DNA from: an uncultured Collinsella sp.
Lineage (GTDB): Bacteria; Actinomycetota; Coriobacteriia; Coriobacteriales; Coriobacteriaceae
NCBI GenBank assembly: GCA_900555585.1
Contig: USLT01000063.1
Coordinates: forward strand, 1 to 5,365
Length of the DNA stretch: 5,365 nt
Reading direction: 5' to 3'
The position numbers and the translations under genes are program-made. The notes beneath the pieces were generated by a model that saw nothing but the letters and a program-made list of their open reading frames with translations, was not told the origin of the DNA and ran no database searches. Positions 1 to 3,772 of this stretch are shown here, piece by piece; position 1 is the stretch's first letter; every line of letters starts with the position of its first letter.

Positions 1-148
1 GGACCTCGGGGCTCGCTTCGGCATCTGCCTTGAGGGGGACGAGGTTCTCGTACACGCGATCCTCAGTCTTAGCAGCCTCGAGCAGCGTACGAGCATAGGT
101 TTCGAGCTTGCGCTTCTCCAGGCGCTCGCTGATCTGCTTATCGACCAT
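1..148 (-). CDS. atpH: F1Fo ATP synthase subunit delta, N-terminal part (cut by the window edge)
   Basis: Only the first 49 codons are present. The frame opens at an ATG (148-146) inside the last codons of atpF, overlapping it by 11 bases, so translation is probably coupled to atpF. The visible part starts MVDKQISERLEKRKLETYAR and continues TLLEAAKTEDRVYEN. The YARTLLEAA segment (18-26) matches the YA.AL...A helix at the start of bacterial delta subunits (OSCP family), which cap the F1 head and bind the end of subunit b. Position after atpF is canonical for atpH. No Shine-Dalgarno lies at good distance; GGAAG is about 14 bases upstream. The remainder lies off the left edge. Confidence 0.88.
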   Translation of the reverse strand, partial: MVDKQISERLEKRKLETYARTLLEAAKTEDRVYENLVPLKADAEASPEV

Positions 149-746
149 TGAGGTCGCCCACTTCCGTCAGATACTTCTTGATGAGCTCGCGCTGCTTGGC
201 GTCGTCGTCGGCGAGGGTCTCGCCCACGATCTTGCCGGCAACGGCGACGGACATCTTCGCGATCGTGTCGGTAGCGGATGCATAGGCGCGCTTCAGCTCG
301 TCGTCGGCGCGCTCATGCGCCTTGGCGATGATCTCCTCGGCCTCGCCATGGGCGGCCGCGACGATGCGCGCACGCTCCTTCTCAGCGTCCCCGCGGGCAT
401 CGAGCACGATCTCGGAAGCCTTGCGACGCGCCTCAGCGACGATCGCGTCGGCCTCCTCGCGGATCTCGGCCGCCTCGGCCTTGGTGGCGTCGGCCTCCTC
501 GATGCTGTCCTCGATCTTGTGCTCTCGGGCGTCGAGTACCGAGATGATCTTGGGCCACACGAACTTAGCGAGCAAGAACCAGATGATGAGGAAGATAACG
601 AGCGCGGGGACGAACTCGGCCATCTTGGGGATAAGGATATCCGCACCGCCGCTCGACTCCGTACCCTCAGCGAATGCCAGGGCGGGCGCACTCAGCACCG
701 AGGCGGCGGCCCCGAGCATGATGCCTGCGCGTGTAACGTTCTTCAT
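138..746 (-). CDS. atpF: F1Fo ATP synthase subunit b, with signal-peptide-like N-terminus
   Basis: Peripheral stalk subunit linking subunit a to F1. The 202-residue product is longer than the usual 155-175 because of its N-terminus. Residues 1-26 look like a cleavable signal peptide: K2 and R6, a hydrophobic core (7-24), and an A-F-A site before Glu27. A short polar stretch follows, then the true membrane anchor (about 44-64, ALVIFLIIWFLLAKFVWP), the tether SVLDAREHKIEDSI, a long Ala/Glu/Arg-rich coiled coil (about 75-160) and the delta-binding end (165-200). The ATG at 746 has GAGGGGGAG just upstream; the internal Met42 codon has no ribosome binding site. Cleavage would leave the new N-terminus outside and the coiled coil inside, which is the correct orientation for b. 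The stop TAA overlaps the start of atpH by 11 bases. Confidence 0.94.
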   Translation of the reverse strand: MKNVTRAGIMLGAAASVLSAPALAFAEGTESSGGADILIPKMAEFVPALVIFLIIWFLLAKFVWPKIISVLDAREHKIEDSIEEADATKAEAAEIREEADAIVAEARRKASEIVLDARGDAEKERARIVAAAHGEAEEIIAKAHERADDELKRAYASATDTIAKMSVAVAGKIVGETLADDDAKQRELIKKYLTEVGDLNGR

Positions 747-777
747 GACTCCCCCTCGGAATCTGAAGCCTGGCGTC

Positions 778-793
778 CCAGTGGAACACCTGG
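778..793 (-). other. small stem-loop in the atpE-atpF spacer
   Basis: CCA-GTG and CAC-TGG can pair as a six-pair stem with one bulged base and a 3-base loop, directly after the atpE stop codon. It might protect the 3' end of a processed atpE message. It is short enough that chance is a real possibility. Confidence 0.25.
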
Positions 794-988
794 CTATTTG
801 ACGACCAGTGCAACGACGAAGCCGATGAGGGCCAGAGCCTCAGCAAAGGCTGCCGCCATGATGAAGACGGTAAAGACGCGGTCCTGAACTTCGGGCTGAC
901 GCGCCATAGCGCTTGCAACGCCATATGCAGCAAGGCCGATAGCAACGCCCGCGCCGATAACACCGAGACCGTAACCGATAACTCCCAC
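794..988 (-). CDS. atpE: F1Fo ATP synthase subunit c
   Basis: Hairpin proteolipid that forms the rotating c-ring. The product has 64 residues, short against the usual 70-85. Helix 1 (about 3-28) carries the packed glycine/alanine pattern GLGVIGAGVAIGLAA. The polar loop is ARQPE (29-33), which contacts the central stalk. Helix 2 carries the ion-binding carboxylate Glu50 in AAAFAEALALIGF. The helix 1 position that holds the sodium-ligand glutamine in Na+ enzymes is Ile17, and Glu50 is followed by Ala instead of Ser/Thr, so proton coupling is predicted. The start is GTG with a consensus ribosome binding site; the in-frame upstream stop shows the short N-terminus is genuine. It is 95 bases from atpB and 47 from atpF. 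The stop is TAG. Confidence 0.95.
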   Translation of the reverse strand: MGVIGYGLGVIGAGVAIGLAAYGVASAMARQPEVQDRVFTVFIMAAAFAEALALIGFVVALVVK

Positions 989-999
989 GATTCCTCCTT
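986..999 (-). promoter_or_regulatory. consensus Shine-Dalgarno and GTG start of atpE
   Basis: AAGGAGG (999-993) is a full match to the anti-Shine-Dalgarno sequence. It is separated by only four bases (AATC) from the GTG start at 988. An in-frame TGA at 1006-1004 rules out any longer N-terminus, so this site fixes the start. It is the strongest ribosome binding site in the window, consistent with the need for many c subunits per complex. Confidence 0.8.
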
Positions 1000-1006
1000 G
1001 AGTTCA

Positions 1007-1025
1007 TGCGCCGCCCATCGGCGCA
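1007..1025 (-). promoter_or_regulatory. strong hairpin just upstream of the atpE ribosome binding site
   Basis: TGCGCCG and CGGCGCA form a perfect 7-bp, almost all G-C stem with a 5-base loop, in the atpB-atpE spacer. On the transcript it ends seven bases before AAGGAGG. A structure here could block nucleolytic decay from upstream or keep the atpE initiation site unpaired, either of which would raise c-subunit output. E. coli is known to use a translational enhancer region before atpE for the same end, but with a different sequence. The function here is inferred. Confidence 0.5.
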
Positions 1026-1083
1026 CTTTGAACACGATACCTATATCAAACGCAAGCCATACGCCTGCGTCTGGTATCCAAAC

Positions 1084-1884
1084 TTAGTGGCCCTCAGCCT
1101 CTGCACCCTGGATGTAGACGGCGGTGAGGACGGTGAAGACGTACGCCTGAACGAAGGCGACGAAGATCTCGATCGCGTAGATGACGAACAGGATTCCGGC
1201 GAACACAACGGACGGCAGGGCGCCGAGGACGTTGGCAGCGGTGATCTCCGCGATCAGCGGCTCGGCGAAGAGCGACACCATGAGCGCGAACGAGCCGAGA
1301 ACGATATGGCCGGCGAACATGTTGCAGAACAGACGGACGGCCAGCGTAATGGGACGAAGCAGAGTGGAGATGAGCTCGATGAGCCAGATCAGGATGTTCA
1401 GCGGGAACATGACGCCCGAAGGGGCGAGGCTCTTGATGTATCCCCACACGCCATGATTCTTCATGCCCACGCGCACGAAGTAGATGAATACGACGACGGC
1501 GAGCGCAGCCGTGGTGGAGATGGTGCCGGTGCCCGGCTTCATGCCCGGGATGATGCCCACGATGTTGTTCACCACGATGAACATGAACAGCGTGCCCAGG
1601 AAGGGAAGATGGCGGCGCCAGGATTCCTTACCGAGGATGCCGACGCCCACGTCGTTCTCGAGGTATTCCAAAACGAACTCCATGGCGTTCTGGAACCTGC
1701 CGCGGGGCACCACGGAGACGCGACGCGAGAAGGCGAACATCAAGACAAGCAGGACGATCGATGAGATGATCAGCCAGAACGTGTACTGGGTAACGCCATG
1801 CATCAGGTCGCCGACCACGGGAATCGAGCTGAAACTCGAGACGAGATGGTTGATCTCGGCTGGCAGCTTATCGAACGCTTCCAA
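1084..1884 (-). CDS. atpB: F1Fo ATP synthase subunit a
   Basis: Membrane stator subunit that forms the two proton half-channels against the c-ring. The 266-residue product has five to six membrane helices. The essential arginine is R184 in AVRLFCNMFAGH, matching E. coli Arg210. H193 sits where E. coli has Glu219 and E239 where it has His245, the reciprocal swap common in other bacteria and mitochondria. Q246 in FVQAYVFTVLTAVY matches Gln252. The WRRHLPFLGTLFMFIVVNNIVGI segment (helix 2, about 89-111) is also typical. The start is a TTG at 1884 preceded by AAGGAAGG about seven bases upstream, with an in-frame TGA at 1914-1912. It is followed by a 95-base spacer before atpE, wide for this operon. 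The stop is TAA. Confidence 0.95.
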   Translation of the reverse strand: MEAFDKLPAEINHLVSSFSSIPVVGDLMHGVTQYTFWLIISSIVLLVLMFAFSRRVSVVPRGRFQNAMEFVLEYLENDVGVGILGKESWRRHLPFLGTLFMFIVVNNIVGIIPGMKPGTGTISTTAALAVVVFIYFVRVGMKNHGVWGYIKSLAPSGVMFPLNILIWLIELISTLLRPITLAVRLFCNMFAGHIVLGSFALMVSLFAEPLIAEITAANVLGALPSVVFAGILFVIYAIEIFVAFVQAYVFTVLTAVYIQGAEAEGH

Positions 1885-1932
1885 GGTTTCACCTTCCTTT
1901 TGTTCGCCCGCTCACGATGCGCGGACTCGCAA

Positions 1933-2238
1933 CTACCATTGCCTGCCGCCCGTCATGCAGCGCACGGCGAGAAGCGCCCAGCAAGCAAAGAGGCCCAGCA
2001 GCTCTCCCACGAGGAACGTGACGACATGCTCCTGTGAGACCACGAAGGCCGCGACGGCGCCCAGGCTCAGCATCGCAAAGGATACCATGATGGCGATGAA
2101 GCCCTTAGGTAGGCTCACCCTGCTCTTTTGCCGCAAGACTGGCAAGAGGGCAAGCATCAAGACACCGAATGCCGAAACGCCGAGCACGGTACCGAGGAAA
2201 ACGAACGGAACATGGCTCGCAAGCTCCGAGTCAAACAA
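1933..2238 (-). CDS. small membrane protein in the AtpI position of the ATP synthase operon
   Basis: First gene of the atp operon, 101 residues, very hydrophobic. Three membrane segments are visible at about 9-34, 47-67 and 72-93. The basic loop RQKSR...K (36-46) and the C-terminal Arg93 and Arg99 fit the cytoplasmic side, and the acidic N-terminus the outside. Position immediately before atpB is that of atpI, whose product is linked in other bacteria to c-ring assembly or Mg2+ supply, but typical AtpI proteins are somewhat longer with four segments, and I recognise no specific AtpI motif. The start is constrained: an in-frame TGA lies at 2244-2242, so the TTG at 2238, eight bases after a GGGGGG ribosome binding site, is the only sensible start. 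An out-of-frame ATG at 2245 gives just four codons. It ends with TAG, 48 bases before atpB. The call is by position and hydropathy only. Confidence 0.75.
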   Translation of the reverse strand: MFDSELASHVPFVFLGTVLGVSAFGVLMLALLPVLRQKSRVSLPKGFIAIMVSFAMLSLGAVAAFVVSQEHVVTFLVGELLGLFACWALLAVRCMTGGRQW

Positions 2239-2263
2239 CGATCATTCCCCCCTTGCCGCATAA

Positions 2264-2283
2264 CACCCCCATCACTGAGGGTG
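2264..2283 (-). other. hairpin in the atp operon leader
   Basis: In the predicted 5' leader, CACCCTC and GGGGGTG pair over seven positions (one U·G wobble) around a 6-base loop. The stem ends about 10 bases before the G-rich ribosome binding site of the first gene. It could stabilise the 5' end of the operon message or modulate the first gene. No U-run follows, so it is not a terminator. Confidence 0.35.
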
Positions 2284-2303
2284 CCGCGAGCGCTTGAAAC
2301 CCT

Positions 2304-2331
2304 ATTGTAGGCAGTTGCCCGCTCATTTCAA
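2304..2331 (-). promoter_or_regulatory. sigma-70-type promoter of the atp operon
   Basis: On the minus strand TTGAAA (2331-2326, five of six to the -35 consensus) and TACAAT (2309-2304, five of six to the -10 consensus) are separated by 16 bases. Transcription would begin near 2297, giving a leader of about 60 bases before the first start codon. It follows the upp stem-loop directly, so it separates the ATP synthase operon from upp. It is the best promoter match I found in the intergenic regions. Confidence 0.7.
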
Positions 2332-2342
2332 TCAAATATTTT

Positions 2343-2374
2343 CGCACTGGTCAGCGCATTCGCCGACCAGTGCG
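2343..2374 (-). terminator. long stem-loop between upp and the atp promoter
   Basis: CGCACTGGTC (2343-2352) and GACCAGTGCG (2365-2374) form a perfect 10-bp stem. The 12-base interior adds three more pairs (GCG/CGC) around a tetraloop, after a single A·C mismatch. This is the longest stem in the window. On the minus strand it is followed by AAAATATTTGATTG, an AT-rich stretch without a clean U-run, so termination of upp transcripts may be inefficient or need a factor. It ends 11 bases upstream of the atp -35 element, so a protein-binding role is also possible. Confidence 0.55.
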
Positions 2375-2424
2375 CGTTGAGCAACAAGCGACCCCCGAAT
2401 GCCTATTAACGTCGGGTTGGCGGG

Positions 2425-2442
2425 TCATCAATTTGCTGATGA
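2425..2442. repeat. short inverted repeat after the upp stop
   Basis: TCATCA and TGATGA form a 6-bp inverted repeat with a 6-base centre, 13 bases beyond the upp stop codon. It is AT-rich in an otherwise GC-rich region. The stem is too weak for a terminator on its own, and its role, if any, is unknown. Confidence 0.25.
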
Positions 2443-2454
2443 TGTGGTCAATGC

Positions 2455-3102
2455 CTACTTGGTGCCGAAGATACGGTCACCGGCATCGCCAAGACCCGGG
2501 ACGATATAGGCGTTCTCGTTCAGGCGCTCGTCCATGGAGCACGTGAAGATGCGAACGTCGGGATCGGCGTCGAGAACCGCCTTGACGCCCTCGGGGGCGG
2601 CGATGATAACGAGCAGCCTGATATCCTTCACGCCCTTGTTGCGAAGGTACTCGATCGCGGCGATCGCGGAGCCGCCGGTCGCGAGCATGGGGTCGACGAC
2701 GAGGCAGGTGCGCTGGTCGATATCGCCGGGCACCTTGCAGTAGTACTCGTGCGGCTCATGGGTCGCCTCGTCGCGATACATGCCGATGTGGCCGACGCGG
2801 GCGGCGGGGATCAGGTCGAGCATGCCGTCCACCATTCCGAGGCCGGCGCGCAGGATCGGGATGACGGCCACCTTGCGGCCCGCGATCTGGCGCTGGACGG
2901 TCGTGCAGATGGGCGTGGTCACCTCGACGTCCTCGAGCGGGAAATCTCGAGTCGCCTCATAACCCTCGAACAGGGCGAGCTCGCGGACCAGCTCGCGGAA
3001 TTGCTTGGAGCCCGTGTTCTCGTCGCGCATGATGGTCAGCTTATGCTGGACCATGGGGTGGTCGACGACGGTCAGGCGGCTGGTATCGAATTCGACGGAC
3101 AT
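2455..3102 (-). CDS. upp: uracil phosphoribosyltransferase
   Basis: Pyrimidine salvage enzyme that joins uracil to PRPP to give UMP and pyrophosphate, in the cytoplasm. The 215-residue product matches the family (about 208-215). Visible motifs are the PILRAGLGM segment (82-90), GMYRDE (107-112), the PRPP-binding loop [12 protein letters not shown] (135-146) and the C-terminal uracil-binding [13 protein letters not shown] (203-215). The start is the ATG at 3102, giving [10 protein letters not shown], with AGGAG five bases upstream. The frame is open 12 codons further up, but no better start or ribosome binding site exists there. It lies 97 bases after rpiB and 216 bases before the atp operon, the same relative position as upp in Bacillus. 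The bifunctional regulator PyrR is excluded by the Upp-specific C-terminus. The stop is TAG. Confidence 0.96.
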   Translation of the reverse strand: MSVEFDTSRLTVVDHPMVQHKLTIMRDENTGSKQFRELVRELALFEGYEATRDFPLEDVEVTTPICTTVQRQIAGRKVAVIPILRAGLGMVDGMLDLIPAARVGHIGMYRDEATHEPHEYYCKVPGDIDQRTCLVVDPMLATGGSAIAAIEYLRNKGVKDIRLLVIIAAPEGVKAVLDADPDVRIFTCSMDERLNENAYIVPGLGDAGDRIFGTK

Positions 3103-3161
3103 GATGTCTCCTATCGGAAAAGTTGCCGGGTCGCGCACGGGCCAGACATGCAGAAGCGAGC

Positions 3162-3182
3162 TGCCGGTCTAAACGACCGGCA
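3162..3182 (-). terminator. perfect 8-bp stem-loop between rpiB and upp
   Basis: The arms TGCCGGTC and GACCGGCA pair perfectly around a 5-base loop (GTTTA on the transcript), starting about 17 bases after the rpiB stop. The bases that follow are mixed (GCTCGCTTCTGC), not a T-run. It may be a weak or factor-assisted terminator, or a processing/stability element between two co-transcribed genes. No convincing promoter for upp is visible in the rest of the spacer, which favours partial read-through. Confidence 0.45.
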
Positions 3183-3199
3183 CGGGATCGCCGGCGAGC

Positions 3200-3637
3200 C
3201 TAGTCGAGCGCCATGATCTTCGCGACGCGATCGGCGTGGCGGCCGCCCTCGAACTCGGTCGCAAGGAACACCTTGACGATCTCGCGGTTGACCTCGGGCT
3301 CGACGAAGCGTCCGGACAGGCCGATGACGTTGCCGTCGTTGTGGAGGCGGAACAGCTCGGCGAACTCCGGCGTCGTGATGGAGGAGGCGCGGACGCCGGC
3401 GACCTTGTCGGCGGCGACGGCGATGCCGATGCCGGTTCCGCAGACGCAGACGCCGCGGTCGGCGTCCCCGGCGGCGACGCAGCGACCGACCTTCTCGCCG
3501 AAATCAGGGTAATCGCAGCGGTCGTCGGTATCGGGACCGAGGTCGATGACCTCGTGTCCGAGCTCGTTGGCGATGTACTCGGCGAGCATCTGCTTCTGCT
3601 CGAAGCCGGCGTGGTCGGAACCGATCGCAATGCGCAT
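3200..3637 (-). CDS. rpiB: ribose-5-phosphate isomerase B (RpiB/LacAB family)
   Basis: Interconverts ribose 5-phosphate and ribulose 5-phosphate in the non-oxidative pentose phosphate pathway, in the cytoplasm. The 145-residue product is typical for RpiB (about 145-150). It begins MRIAIGSDHAG with the conserved Asp8-His9. It contains the catalytic cysteine motif GVCVCGTGIG (Cys66) and the RLHNDGNV segment with His99, followed by GLSGRF. Two C-terminal arginines that bind phosphate in the family match R133 and R137. The ATG at 3637 was chosen because it gives the canonical N-terminus and has GAGGA seven bases upstream. The open frame continues to a GTG at 3679, but that extension is unconserved in character. 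The related galactose-6-phosphate isomerase subunits LacA/LacB are an alternative, but no lac genes are nearby and the Bacillus-like gene order favours RpiB. The stop is TAG. Confidence 0.94.
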   Translation of the reverse strand: MRIAIGSDHAGFEQKQMLAEYIANELGHEVIDLGPDTDDRCDYPDFGEKVGRCVAAGDADRGVCVCGTGIGIAVAADKVAGVRASSITTPEFAELFRLHNDGNVIGLSGRFVEPEVNREIVKVFLATEFEGGRHADRVAKIMALD

Positions 3638-3665
3638 GTAAATATCCTCTCTTGGTCCGGGCCGC

Positions 3666-3684
3666 CGCGGGCACCGCACCCGCG
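3666..3684 (-). other. GC-rich hairpin in the rpiB leader
   Basis: A perfect 6-bp stem (CGCGGG / CCCGCG) encloses a 7-base loop. It lies between the CCATAGG palindrome and the rpiB ribosome binding site. In the transcript it would end about 28 bases before the rpiB ATG, leaving the Shine-Dalgarno sequence free. In a GC-rich spacer a stem this size may be chance. Confidence 0.3.
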
Positions 3685-3688
3685 AATC

Positions 3689-3704
3689 CCATAGGCCCCT
3701 ATGG
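3689..3704. promoter_or_regulatory. palindrome CCATAGG-nn-CCTATGG upstream of rpiB, possible operator
   Basis: A perfect 7-bp inverted repeat has a 2-bp centre (CCATAGG CC CCTATGG on the plus strand). The centre is too small for a relaxed RNA loop, which fits a dimeric protein binding site in DNA better than a transcript hairpin. It lies 52-67 bases upstream of the rpiB start codon, in the only spacer that could hold an rpiB promoter. I could not identify a convincing -35/-10 pair next to it. The operator role is an inference. Confidence 0.4.
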
Positions 3705-3735
3705 AAGAAAACTCTACTACGTATACCCCCGCCGC

Positions 3736-3753
3736 GGGACCCCGAAGGCCCCC
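3736..3753 (-). terminator. UUCG-capped hairpin downstream of glpK
   Basis: About 20 bases after the glpK stop, the minus-strand transcript can fold G-rich and C-rich arms around a C(UUCG)G tetraloop, an unusually stable cap. The stem is imperfect, with one G·U pair and one bulged or mismatched G. No T-run follows, so it is either a weak or factor-assisted terminator or a 3'-end stabilising structure for the glpK message. Confidence 0.4.
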
Positions 3754-3772
3754 GACAAGGAAAAGCCGCGAG

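Noticed and set aside
108..887. Long open frames on the plus strand opposite atpF/atpE and opposite atpB (1006-1764, 1484-2263)
   Set aside because: They are antisense to well-supported atp genes, their translations are low-complexity and without family resemblance, and they arise from the codon bias of a GC-rich genome.
794..988. Sodium-driven ATP synthase
   Set aside because: Helix 1 has Ile17 where Na+ enzymes have Gln, and Glu50 is followed by Ala instead of Ser/Thr, so the Na+ ligand set is incomplete.
1026..1083. Internal promoter in the atpB-atpE spacer suggested by TTTGATATAGG
   Set aside because: No -35-like hexamer lies 16-18 bases upstream of the TATA-like bases.
2231..2245. Four-codon leader peptide ATG...TGA overlapping the first atp-operon start
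   Set aside because: The ribosome binding site is immediately next to this ATG, too close to initiate there, and the same site is well spaced for the TTG at 2238.
3103..3138. Longer upp start at 3138 (12 extra residues)
   Set aside because: The ATG at 3102 has a well-spaced AGGAG and gives a normal Upp N-terminus; the upstream extension has no clear ribosome binding site.
3705..3772. rpiB promoter with TAGAGT or TATACG as -10
   Set aside because: Neither has an acceptable -35 at proper spacing; only weak partial matches are present, so no promoter is called.
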